Source: Garcia nutans
Taxonomy: Eukaryota; Streptophyta; Magnoliopsida; Malpighiales; Euphorbiaceae
Reading direction: 5' to 3'
Length of the DNA stretch: 64,000 bases
NCBI GenBank assembly: GCA_947685225.1
Contig: CANTUV010000009.1
Coordinates: 62,001-126,000, forward strand
Shown here piece after piece: positions 1-10,984 of the stretch. Numbering within the stretch: the stretch's first letter is position 1; each line of letters opens with the position of its first letter. The notes under the pieces were generated by a model, which worked only from the letters and a program-made list of their open reading frames with translations, did no database searches and was not told the DNA's origin. A program made the position numbers and the translations under genes.

Positions 1-1139
1 ACTTACCTCCAAAAGCAACAAAATAAGCTCAAACACCACTTTCAACCTTCTCTTCCAAGATATCCTTTAACACTTGGATTGGGCAACTCAAATCTCCTCA
101 AAGCTTAAACCAAATGCGATTATAAATAATCACTTAGTAACACACTTAAAGGCATATACATAACCTCTCAACACAAAGATAAGAAACACAAAGGAAAATA
201 AGAAAAAGAACTATCTAGGGCAAAATCTACAAATGACATGCTCAACAACACGAGCGTGTCAAGGAACGTGCCCTAAACCCATAATACAGAAGCATTGACA
301 TGTCCAATGATATGCGCATGTCACTGCTCGTGTCATTTATTCTACCTCACAAACAGTTTGACAGGCCCAACAACACGGGCGTGTTAATGGTTGTATCAAT
401 TATTTCGCCTTACAGAAGCTACGACACGCTCAGAGACATGGTCGTGTTAGTGGTCGTGTCATCAATGTTAAAATACAGCACCGTTGACATGCCCAACGAC
501 ATGGTCGTGTCACTGATCGTGTCAAGCAAAATCTGCATTTCGTACACTTAACCATTTCAACACAACCACTTCCCAAACTCAACTTAAATTAAATTATTTC
601 TTCAATCCAACCTTAAAATCATTGTTAACTACTCACAACAACTTCATACATACCCAAAATAAGCCACTAAAACATGCTAATATATAAATCCCAAAATTTA
701 AATATCATGTTCTTCCATAGAATTCTAAAGAACTTACAAAATTGATAAAGTAACTTACTAATTGATGAAGAATCCTCACAATCTTTACTTGAATCCTTAC
801 AATCCCTTCAATCTTTGATGTATGGAAGAAGAAAACACTCCTCTAGTCTCTCTCTCTCAAACTCACGTCCAAGGAACAAAAAAGAAGAAGAAGAAGCAAA
901 AATCATCTTCTCTTTCATCCTTATATATATATATATATTAATAAGCCACTATTCAATTTTTTATACTATATATATGTAATGTATATCTTAGATATATGTA
1001 TATATCATATTTACATCAAATATATTTCAAATATACATTTTACTTTTTCACTTAAAATCCTTTCATTTTTAAATCAAATCATTTATTTAATTTATCCAAT
1101 TTAATTTATTTTTTTATATTAAAAAATTAGGGGTATTAC
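1..1139 (-). mobile_element. Gypsy-type LTR, partial (runs off the left edge)
   Basis: Read on the minus strand, the segment opens at 1139 with TGTAATACCCC, a common start of plant Ty3/gypsy LTRs. It then runs through an AT-rich U3-like part, a TATA-rich stretch (about 920-940) and a purine/pyrimidine-biased part (840-920) towards position 1. Between 240 and 540 there are irregular tandem copies of a short unit containing GACACGACCRTGTC-like palindromes. The open frame over 300-551 is only a translation of these repeats and is not a gene. The far end of the LTR, the primer-binding site and any internal region lie outside the window, so the family is inferred from termini and repeat style only. 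Confidence 0.6.
240..545. repeat. Tandem CGTGTC-palindrome repeats inside the LTR
   Basis: About six imperfect units alternate ACATGCCCAACGACATGG-like and GTCGTGTCACT-like words, so each unit can pair with itself as a short palindrome. Similar CCACGGCCGTG or GACACGGCC words recur in the LTR-like pieces at 26080-26370 and 29560-29720, linking the three fragments to related LTR families. Confidence 0.55.
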
Positions 1140-1790
1140 AATTAGCTTAACACAATTTCTCTATCACACACGTGATAGAGTTGATAGAGAGTCTTACTAG
1201 ACTAAATCAAGTCTAGGACTTGGGGTAATACTAGAAGTTTGCGTTTGCCATAAGACCGAAGAGCCAGCATATCATGTATATTTCTATTTTGTACTTTAAT
1301 ATGTGCATATAAAATATTAAAATGCATTAATGATATAAACTTAAAGTTTATTGGAGTATTTTAGATATTTGTGATACTATATATATATATATATATATTG
1401 TGTAATATTGGATGATTTTGAGTCATTGGGCTTTCTTAGAGAAATGAATGAATATATGTATATTGGGAGTATAAAATTTTTTGCAGGTTGAGTTGTACTT
1501 TTTTGAAAATGTCTAAAATACAAAGAAATCTCTAGCAAAATATTTTAGAGATTTTTCTTTAAAATTTGTATTTTTGATTAATCACTAAGGATTATATTTA
1601 TTTTTCTATTAAAATATATTTTAAGGAATAAAATATTTTTCTTAAATTTATTGTAAATTTTCAAATAATAAGAATGTTGACATTCTTATATTTTATATAC
1701 ATATTTTATATATAGGGAGTGTATGTATTACATATATAGGGTATAAGGGTATTATACTTAAGCTTGTATTTTTCTTATTCACTGCTCCAT
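1140..1790. other. AT-rich stretch without a recognisable gene
   Basis: No coding signal is seen. The stretch contains a 9-bp-stem hairpin at 1159-1180 (CTCTATCAC and GTGATAGAG around a short loop, with a CACGTG core) and a short (AT)n run near 1380-1399. Confidence 0.5.
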
Positions 1791-2451
1791 CAAAGTGTAG
1801 CATCCATCCTTGCACCTCGATTGCCCTTAGATCCTCATCGAGACACTCAAAACTATTTTTTCTCATTTGGAGCGACTATTGGGCTAGAGACACCAGCACT
1901 ACTCTTTCCTTAATTGTCTTCTTCGTTAAATACTCAATCTCAAACTCCTCTAGTTGTATAAGCCATGAACTATATTTTTCAATAAGGGAAGGTGTCTTGT
2001 AAATATATTTTACAGGTTCAGCTACTTGCTTACAATAAGACTAGAAAATAGTGGCATAGTTTCTTGGTGGACCAAATTATAGTCAAACATATCTTTTCAA
2101 CCATGCTATATTTTACCTCATAAGGCAGTAGCTTTTGGCTCAAATAATAAATTGCAAACTCCAACTAAGTCATTAGTGTGAACCAACATTACACCCACTT
2201 ATTCATTTTCTATTGCTATATACAAAATCAAGGTTCTACCAAGCTTTGGTGGTTTCAACATAGATGGATCCAACAAATATTTTTTTATTTAGTCAAATGC
2301 CTTCTACCATTCTTTAGTCCTTTTAATAGGCTAGTTTTCCTCAACAAACAAAAAATATGTTTAGAGATTGTTATTAGCTTTGTTATGAATCTACTAACAC
2401 ACTAGAGTTTACCCCTTATCTCATTTTTCATTTTAGGGGTTGGCATAGCAC

Positions 2452-4241
2452 CATTACATGAAAAATGATAATTCATGACAGAAAAATTATGATGAAAAAT
2501 TATTAGTGATGAATTCAACGATAGAAAAAATTTGTAGCTAAATTTATCGCTAAATCTAGCGCTAACAATTGGTGCCTTGATTTTAGTGATGGACTAGAGA
2601 AATCTATAGCTAATTTCGAATTTAAATCTAGCACCAAGTGTCGGCGCTAAGAATTTAGCGACAAAATTATATATCCATCACTAAAAATTGGCGATAGTCA
2701 AAAATCTTCATTAATAAATAAAATTATTGAATTTTAAGATAATAAAATAATAAATTCATTGCTAAAAAATTATTTAGTTTAAAAATAAAAAAGTATTAGT
2801 AAAATTAAAATAATTTAATTTTTTTTAAAATGGCTTTTTAGTGATGAAACTAATTTTTATCGCTAATTTGTTGCTAATAATAAATCTTATGCGGGTTATT
2901 GCTAATTTTGTTGCTAAAATTCAAATATTTATTCTAAAACTTTTGCCTACTTTTTTTTTTCTCAATTTCTACGTTCTTTCTTCTTTCTTCTTCCTTCACT
3001 CTTTCTTCTTTCTTTTTCCTGCTTTCTTTCTCTCTTTCTCCTTCTTTATTTATTCTGTTTCCTTTTCTTTCTTTCTTCTTTTTCCTTTTTCTTCTTTCAC
3101 CTCTCTCTCCTCTTTCCTTTTCTTCTTCCCCTTCCTCCTCTTTCATCTTTTTTCCCTTGCCACCAATCAGAATTCTTACCGATCGTTCATCTACTGATTG
3201 AAATTTTATATTTTTTAAATTTTTATTTATTTTTAATTAATTATTATTTTTTATAGTAATAATTTTTAGAATAAATATTATATTTTGTTGAATAAATAAT
3301 ATTTAGAAAAAAAATTAAAAATTATTTGATAGAATAATTTTTAAAAATTATTTGATTGAATAATTTATTTTTAGATTGAATTAATAATTTTATTTTAGAT
3401 TAAATAAATTATTTGATTGAATAAATAATTTTTAAAATAAATGTTTTGAAATTATTTGATAGAAAAATTTATATTTTAAAGAAATATTAGAATAAATATT
3501 TTTAGAAATTATTTAGTTGAATAATTTATTTTTAGATTGAATAAATTATTTGTTAGAATAATAATTTTAGGATAAATAAATTATTTGGTTGAATAATTAT
3601 TTTATTGAATAAATTATTTTTAGAATAAATTATTTTTTTGAGAAATTAGTAAAAAAAATAAATTAGTTTTTACAAAAATAATTAAGTTGTCAGAGAAATA
3701 ATTTTTTTTTGAAATTATTTGTAAATAATTTAATTTTTATATAAATAAATTTTTTATTAGAATAAATTATTTAATGGAATAAATTTTTTTTGGGAATAAA
3801 TTATTTTAGAAATTAAAAATGAAATAAATTCTTTTTAACAAAATAAAATATTTTTCAAAAAATAAAATAAATTATTTTAAAAAATATTTTTTAAAAAAAT
3901 AATTTTTTTAAATATAATAATGTTGTGATGGATTATTTATCACTAAATTTATCTTTATTAAAAGACAATAAAAAATAAAAATAATTAATTTTTAAAAAAA
4001 TAATAATTTTATGATGAATTATCTATTGCTAAATTTGCCTTTATTAAAAGACGATAAGAAAAAATAGCAATAAAATATATATAAATAGCGATGAAAAAAT
4101 TCATCATTAATTACCTATGGTCTCAAAATTATATTGCTAATTTCAGCATATAAATAGTAATAAATGCTATTTCATTGCTAGTGACTATTTGCAATAGATT
4201 TTTGAAAAAATTTATTGCTAATTTTCATTTTTGTTGTAGCA
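2452..4241. mobile_element. CACTA-type non-autonomous element inside gypsy pol
   Basis: The ends are CATTACATGAAAAATG on the left and the reverse complement of TGCTACAACAAAAATG on the right. These are decayed relatives of the CACTACAA-type terminus, with a shared AAAAATGA(W)AATT inner part. The flanks carry CAC on both sides (2449-2451 and 4242-4244), the 3-bp duplication expected of CACTA elements. Subterminal regions are rich in short TTAGCGATGAA/TTCATCGCTAA-like words in both orientations. The interior is AT-rich with a long pyrimidine tract (2930-3150); the two open frames there are low-complexity shadows. No transposase is present. Confidence 0.7.
2930..3150. repeat. Pyrimidine tract (TTCTTTC-rich)
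   Basis: More than 200 bp of almost pure C/T on the plus strand lie inside the CACTA-type element. They produce long but low-complexity open frames on both strands. Confidence 0.8.
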
Positions 4242-4991
4242 CACAGATAGTTTTTATTTTATTTGGGTCTATCTCAATATTGTTCGAACTTATTATATGC
4301 CCCAACAACTTGCCAAACATGACCCCGAAAATGCACCTCTTCCAATTCAGTCTCAAATTATACTTCACGGCATGATCAAAGAACTTATTGAGATTTAAAA
4401 AAAGTCACTCCCTTAATTTAGATTTGACCATAATGTCATTTACATAAACCTTCACTTTTTTATGGATCAAATCATGGAATAGATTCATTGCCATTCTTTG
4501 ATATGTAGCTTCCATATTCTTTAATTCAAAATGCATGACCAAATAATAAAAAATACCCCATTATACTTTGAAGGTCATCTTGTCCTTATCCTCCTTAGTC
4601 ATTATTACACTTGATTATACCTAGAAAATTCATCCACAAAAGAGTGCATCACACTCTAAATAGCGATATTAATGAACGCATCTATATGGGGTAGGAGAGA
4701 ATATCGTCCTTAAAGCAAGCTTTGTTCAAGTCCCAGTAGTCAGTACGCATCTTTTTTTTTTTTTTTTGAGACTTCTAGGATATTATTGGATATATTTTCA
4801 TGTTTCTCATAATTTCAACTGTAAAATGAAATTTTAAAGTAAATTATTGGGTGAAATAAAAATAATTTTTCTGAAAATGAGTATGGTCACGTTTGATAAT
4901 GATATGCTTTGCGAGAGGAAACATCAGAGAAATTTCTAAATTTTGGACTCCTTTGTATAAAAATATCCTTCCAATGGTAAAAAGGCAAGAG

Positions 4992-4994
<3 letters not shown>

Positions 4995-5069
<75 letters not shown>
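4995..5069. repeat. (ATT)n microsatellite, about 25 units
   Basis: An uninterrupted trinucleotide run that reads as a poly-tyrosine frame. It is low complexity, not coding, and likely to vary in length between individuals. Confidence 0.95.
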
Positions 5070-5072
<3 letters not shown>

Positions 5073-6700
5073 CGAAAAAATATATTATTATTAGAAAAAT
5101 CTTTTATTACAAGTAGAAATCTCTAGTGTATTATTAAATTAAAATGAAATTATGATTTTTCAGTATTATAAACTGTACAAGAAGGAGAAACCACAAATAA
5201 ATGCTTTTTTCAGTTTCTTTGTACAAATAACAAAATTAAAATACTAGTACGTTTCAATTCTAAAATTTAAAAGTTATTTACGGATTTATATTAAAAGCTA
5301 TTTAACGAATAAAAAGTTATTTAATTTGAAATTTAACATATATATAATAAAAATTGAATTTAATATTTATTTAGAAAAAATTTTGCCGTATATTAAATAA
5401 TTCATTTAAAATCTAAACCTATACGAAATATCATTAAGTAACTTAAGTTTTTTTCATGTAATTATATTTTTGTAGATCCTTTAAGATTCATATATATCTA
5501 TATACATAATAATTTATGTAAATCTATATATACAATATTTTTTATTATTTTCAGTTGATCAGTATTTTTATATTGGTTTTTAAATTATTAAAAATAGTTT
5601 AAATATAATAATAATTTGGAAAATAATAATAATAATAATAATAATTTGCATATATATTATTGAATGTGACTCAATGTTAAGGAATTTTTTTTTATATCTG
5701 TATTTATTATAAAATTTCACAATTTGAATTCAATTGTGAATTTTAAAAATGAAGAAATACATTGTTGACTTAAAAAACAAGAAAATATTAAAGATCAATT
5801 AATTATTGGATTCCCTTATAATTGATTAGATTGTCAATTTGTCAGATTCCCTAATCCATATAATTTTATTTGAACCAAATGAAAAAATAAAATAATAATA
5901 AATTGTATATATAAAGAGCCACATTGACGATTGCTTTCAGTTGCACGTAATCATGTAATCATGTTTTATTTGAGTCTACGTAATTATGTGTATATCAATT
6001 TTAAAAATTAATTGTTAATATTAAAGAGTATATTTTTGTATTAATTAGTTTTTTAAGAGAGGTTTTAATAGGTGGGGTTCATAAATAAAAAAGTAGACAT
6101 TATAAAATAAAGGGTATATAGGTATTTTTGGTGGGGGTGCAGTAATAAAAAAATTAATTTTAAATTTTATAATATGAGTATTAATAAATCAAGGTGGGTT
6201 TAGTATTTTTATAGAGTATAAATATCCTTACCCTTTGTATTATATATTATAGGATTTAAAAGCAATCATTTAATTCTTTCAATATTCAATATTCACGGAA
6301 AGGTATATCTACTATATGCCTCTCATTTAATTCGTCCAATGAGAGGTATATCTACTATAGACCTTTCATTCCTTTACATTATAAATAAAAAATATTGATA
6401 AGTTAGTTATTAGATATATAATAATTAATTTGCTGCAAGTAAAAAAATCAAGGAATAGAGATCTAAAAAAATTATAAAAATATAGAGTTATTTTTAAAGG
6501 ATAAATATTAATTTTATTTAACTCAATATTTTTAGTTCATAATTAGAATAAAATCATTATAAAAATTAATTAGTACATACAGTTAATTAATCACAAAATG
6601 ACACATAAGCAAATTTTACACCATAGCACTCAATAAATGAATTTGTTGCCATGTATGAGGTAATAAAGAATCTACAAGGAAGGTTCCTTATCATCCAAAA
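5070..6700. other. AT-rich intergenic region upstream of the VOC gene
   Basis: No gene is seen. The stretch contains a short (AAT)n run near 5620-5643. At 6296-6370 there are two adjacent copies of a near-palindrome built on AGGTATATCTACTATA flanked by AATGAGAGGT and ACCTTTCATT. Confidence 0.5.
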
Positions 6701-6716
6701 AATATCATTTCTTCTT

Positions 6717-6723
6717 TATAAAT
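6717..6723 (+). promoter_or_regulatory. Candidate TATA box of the VOC gene
   Basis: TATAAAT lies 124-130 bp before the chosen ATG (6847), which would leave a 5' leader of roughly 100 nt. The position is plausible, but in AT-rich DNA such a match has low specificity. Confidence 0.4.
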
Positions 6724-6846
6724 GGAGAATGTGCTACTTATGCTGTAGTGTAGCAATATTTGGCTATAACTTAGTAACTGATAGCAACAGAAATTAAGTC
6801 TTCCTTGATAAAAAAAAATAAAAAAAAAGGCCAAAAAAAAAAAGAA

Positions 6847-7649
6847 ATGGAGATAGAGGAAATGGGAAGCTATGAAGCTTTGCCCCTTCTGTCAATAAAT
6901 CATGTTTCTTTGTCTTGCAGATCTGTTTGGGCATCCATGCTCTTTTATGAGGAAGTCTTGGGCTTTGTTGCCATCAAACGTCCCTCTTCTCTCAAATTCA
7001 ATGGAGCTTGGTTAGTTCTTTTTTTTTCTTTTTTAAAAAATTCCAATTTCAATAAATTCTTTTTTAAATATGAACTATTTACTTAATTATTTGAATTGAA
7101 ATTTATGTAGGTTATACAATTACGGAATTGGAATACATCTTATTGAGAACTTAGCCCTTGAAGAATTGGACCCTATTATTGAACCACGTCCAATTAATCC
7201 TAAGGACAATCACATCTCTTTTCAGGTATAGTTGATTAATTTAATTATTAGTGAATTAATTAGTGAGAAAAAAATTGAAATTATTTTTTCTAATAATTTT
7301 CAATTTTAATGTCGAACTGACTGGAATGTTACTTCACAAGTAGTGTACAGATAATGGAGTTGTTAAAAGGAGACTACAAGGACTAGGAATAAGGTATGTG
7401 ACAGCAGTTATAGAAGATGACGGGAATAATAGAGTTGATCAAATATTCTTCCATGACCCAGATGGTTACATGATTGAAATCTGCAATTGTCAAAACATTC
7501 CAATTCTTCCACTTTTATCATCTTCCTCTTTGAAGCCTAGAATTCGAAATATTGGAAGCTTCAATAAAGCACTACTCAACAAATGTTGGTTCATGGAGAA
7601 TATGATGATGGAGAATTTGAGCATGGACATGATGGATATTTCATTATAA
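6847..7649 (+). CDS. VOC-superfamily (glyoxalase I-like) protein, 3 exons
   Basis: The exons are 6847-7010, 7111-7225 and 7344-7649, with GT-AG introns and phases that join cleanly into a 194-aa protein. It resembles the small plant glyoxalase I-like/VOC metalloproteins related to Arabidopsis GLYI4 and GLYI7, not the long two-domain glyoxalase I. The visible VOC signature is H19 (INHVSL), H89 (DNHISF) and E138 in FFHDPDGYMIEI, which together would form the usual His-His-Glu metal site. The C-terminal third is polar and ends in a Met-rich tail (MMMENLSMDMMDIS). There is no transit or signal peptide, so it is probably cytosolic. I chose the ATG at 6847 over the in-frame one at 6805 because the upstream 14 codons are Lys-rich poly-A translation and the second copy at 37979 also starts with MEIEE. 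The substrate is not shown by the sequence: methylglyoxal-glutathione handling is possible, but some relatives lack that activity. Confidence 0.9.
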
Positions 7650-8753
7650 TTATCAGCTCCGACAATTTTGGAGTGTTAGAATTATTCCGTTTCTTGCTTT
7701 TACGTAATTCAAATTCCCATTACACTAGTCACATTTCTTGACCCAAATTTTGATTCCCTACCAGCAAGATTAGCAGAGCCTATGTGAGCTTGAAATTCTG
7801 AATTTTCTTTTTCTTGTTCCTTCTGGATTATATTGATCGTTATAACCATTTGTGTATAAATCCTAATAAGTATTGAATGGTTGTGTTACTTAACTTATAC
7901 TGTTTCATTTCTGTAAATTATACTTAATTCAGAATATAACTAACTAATATATATTTAAATGAGTGCTTTGGTTATGGTTTATGGAGATATAATCCAGTAT
8001 ACCGGATGTACGCATTAGGTGGTGTTTAGCAAAATTTAAAATTAAGTGATGAAAATATAAGTGCTGAATAAAATAAGTGATATAGTATACCAAATAAATA
8101 AATAAATAAGTGGTATAATTTTTAGATTACAAAAATATTTAAAAATTTAATCACTAATGTACTGAATATAAATTTTGTTAAATATTTAGATTTAATTAAA
8201 AATTTTAAGACATACATTACTAAATAATTTAAAACAATTACGTGGTAAACAATTAAGTGGTGTAACTTGGTAGTTAGGAGCATGTGTTGCTCTCATTTGG
8301 TAAAAATTTTAATTTTAAAGTTGAATAATATTATTAAAATCTCTTGACAATTTATAAGACTTAGAATTAGCTTATTATTTCAATGTTATTCACTTACTCT
8401 TTTTTTTTCTATAATAGGCGATAAACGTCTAATTTGCTGGATTTTCTATAGAAACCAAGGAGTTGGAATTTAAAACTAGTATATGGTTTTTCGTATAATT
8501 ATTCAAATTGATATAATGGATTAATCATGAGTTGATGCATTGAAATAATCAGGGCGGACCCATTCACTGAATTTCTTAATTTTTTTTATTTTATATTTAT
8601 TTATATAGCAATTTTTCAAATTAAATAGATTTTGGTCTCCTAAATTCTAAAGGGTATAAATATGACCTAATAATTCTAAGTATCAATTATGTACTTGGAA
8701 TTATACAAAAGTTCTATAATTTTAAAGATTTAGTCATATAATTATTAAAGAAA
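7650..8753. other. 3' flank of the VOC gene; AT-rich, no gene seen
   Basis: The 3' UTR presumably lies in the first few hundred bases. A MITE-like stretch may occupy about 8018-8310 (GGTGGTGTTTAGC start), but I could not find a matching opposite end. Confidence 0.4.
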
Positions 8754-8907
8754 AGTCCAACAATTTTCCCTTTGTGGAGTTGGCTCTCTATCCTCTTCTA
8801 GGGTTTCCTAAATTTAGGGTTAGGGTTTCTGTGTCCTTATGTCTTCTATGTCGTGTTGCCCCGTTCAAGTGGAATTTTCCTAGTTATATTATTTATGTCT
8901 TGCTCGA

Positions 8908-9540
8908 GTGTTGGCCCATGAGTTGGAGAGTTTGTGGAAAAATTTTAAGTCAATAGATAAAGATGAAGAAGTTCTTGATTTAGGCAATTCCTCCATTGAA
9001 TTTGAAGATGGGAAACAAGAGAATTGTCTAGTAAGGCGCACGCTTTCTAGAAAACTATTTAATATAAAAGCCATGTCGAAAGCCCTTGAAGTAGCATTCG
9101 TAATCTTGTAGGAGATCAAAGGAGATGAACAACCCTCGAAGGTGAAATTGGAGGTGCTAGTTTTGGGTTCGTCTGTGCTATGTACCGTTAAACAAAAGGG
9201 ATGAAAACTATATTCTCAAAATTGCCGTGAAGGCTGGTAAGGTGACTATGATTGATAAGAATGATGTGAAATCTTATGGTAAATACATTAAGGTTCGAGT
9301 TAGTATTATTGTAGATAAACCTTTGGTCCAAGGTACAATGATCCAAAATAGTAAGGGTGAGAAAGTCTAAATTTTCTTTAGATTTGAAATGCTTTCAACG
9401 TTTTGCTACTACTGTCGGGTGCTTGGACATATTAAGGAAGACTGTGAAGATAGGCCAGAGGAGGTTGAGATTAATGATTGGCCACATGGTCCTGCTTTAA
9501 GAGCCTCTCCTCTTCATGATAGGTTTTTAATAACCTAAAG
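8908..9540 (+). pseudogene. LINE ORF1 remnant with CCHC zinc knuckle
   Basis: The frame from 8908 (HELESLWKNFKSIDKDEEVLDL) matches the N-terminus of the DUF4283-type ORF1 common in plant LINEs. Further on, in another frame, GKYIKVRVSIIVDKPL is followed by CYYCRVLGHIKEDC (about 9400-9450). That is a zinc knuckle with the spacing C-x2-C-x4-H-x4-C, expected to bind nucleic acid. Several frameshifts and stops separate the pieces. Confidence 0.7.
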
Positions 9541-10199
9541 GTTAATTCTCAACAAGAGGAGTAGTTTGGTTCTTCTCATTCTGAAGATACTGGTAGTACA
9601 ATAGGGGGTTTGTAGAAGCCTACATGAGATTGTTGAAGCCATGTACATAGGAGTTGTTCAAGGAGAACAATCTAGGGAGAAAGCTGACAATGATTTATCA
9701 CATCCCAAAAATATACATCCTAGGTCTTTTAGCTCTTTTGAAGGGGAGGGGGAGTTTGTTCAAGGTGTTTTAGGAATTGGCTCAAGGCCAGAGTAGTCTC
9801 CGAGACAAAGCTTTTCTGATAAATGAATATAAACATATTTTGGAAGTATAGACTTAATTGGGTGATGCAGTACAAAGCCACTGTAATATACGTAAGTCTG
9901 TTAGTCGAGGTCATACTGGTCATCATCAAGTTGGGAGAAATAAAGGTCTTTCTTTAAAAGAGATTGTGTATAATGTAAAGGGTAAATCAGCTAGGTACAA
10001 GAGGAAAATGTGTAATGACAAAATGAATACGGATGAGGTGGTTCCTTTAAAGAAGTCTAGAGGGGAGTTTGATGGTGCTATTATTACTATTTCGGGGGGC
10101 TGCTTGACAGTCTCCGCCAATCATCATAAAAATACTAAACTATAACCTCCTAGGGATAGGGAACCCTTAGATGGTTCATGCACTTAAATTCCTCATTAG

Positions 10200-10740
10200 G
10201 AAAAATTAGCCTGATATTTTGTTTTTAATGGAAACTAGACTAGCCAAAAATGAGTTAGAGTGTGTTAAGACATCTCCATGGTGGACTTCCATTGCTTGGG
10301 TGTTGATGCAATTAGTAGGAAGGGTAATTTGGCATTATTTTGGAGAAAAGTGGTTCAATTGCAAGTTATGGGCTTTAGAAAAAACTTTATTGATTTTCAA
10401 GTATCTAGGAGGAATAATTGTAGGTAAAGAAGTTCGAGATTATATGGGTGGCCTGAAGGTGACCAGAAATACAAAGCTTGGGAATTAATGCGCAATCTAT
10501 TTAAAGGAGTAACTTTACAATTGATATGTTTTGGAGACTTCAATAAAATCTTGATAGGTACTAAGAAAAGAGGTGGCAGACCTACAGAGAGTCCATGTAT
10601 GTGGGCCTTTGGAGACATTGTTAAGTATTGTGGTCTAAGAGATTTAGGATTCAGCGGCTATCCCTTTACTTGGACTAATAATAAATCTGTTGAGGCGAAT
10701 ATTCAGGAGTAGCTGGATCGATTTTTAGAGAATGATGAAT
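10200..10740 (+). pseudogene. LINE endonuclease (EEP type) remnant
   Basis: LMETRLAKNELE (about 10228) matches the start of the apurinic-like endonuclease. CFGDFNKIL (about 10531) contains the GDFN catalytic box, and GLRDLGFSGYPFTWTN (about 10640) is the highly characteristic block near its C-terminus. An in-frame stop replaces the residue before LDRFL (10711). It is not functional. Confidence 0.8.
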
Positions 10741-10984
10741 GGAGAATTCTCTATTCAAATATAATGGTTAAACACCTTAATAGAATTTTCTCAAATCATG
10801 CCCTGATCTTCTTGTCTATTGATAAAATAGTGGCTCGGAGAAACATGAACAAGAAAATATTCAAATTTGAAGAGATATGGCTTAAGGAAGAAGGTTGTGA
10901 GGAGACAATCAAGTTGACATGAGAGGAGTGTAATCCGGCTGGAATATCTTACATCATAAGAAAGTTAGAGTGTTACATTTGAAA

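Larger units (their letters stand above)
1790..4750 (-). pseudogene. Decayed Ty3/gypsy pol (RT to RNase H), split by a CACTA-type element
   Basis: Minus-strand translation of 4240-4720 gives a gypsy reverse-transcriptase core: a TYQRMAMNLFHDLI-like stretch, then VKVYVNDIMVKSK (the YVDD box, decayed to YVND), then RLNWKRCIFGV and LGHIIS. The frame resumes on the far side of an insertion at 2450-1790 with MPTPKMKNEIR, LILYIAIENE and a YYLSQ/YEVKYS-like stretch, which is the order of the RT thumb and RNase H region in plant gypsy pol. Many stops and frameshifts are present, so this is a fossil. Removing 2452-4241 together with one copy of its CAC duplication rejoins the two halves in frame (IC-AMPTP). 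No LTRs can be assigned to this copy. Confidence 0.75.

Noticed and set aside
300..551. 83-codon frame at the left edge
   Set aside because: It covers LTR tandem repeats; the periodic VVS/MVV pattern reflects the DNA repeat, not a protein.
2841..3197. 118-codon plus-strand frame (and a minus-strand frame over the same bases)
   Set aside because: It is the translation of a C/T-rich tract, giving only Phe/Ser/Leu or Lys/Glu/Arg runs, inside a transposon.
4893..5126. 77-codon frame with poly-tyrosine
   Set aside because: Created by an (ATT)25 microsatellite.
8018..8310. Possible MITE downstream of the VOC gene (GGTGGTGTTTAGC start)
   Set aside because: The candidate right side matched only as a direct, not inverted, repeat and no target duplication was found.
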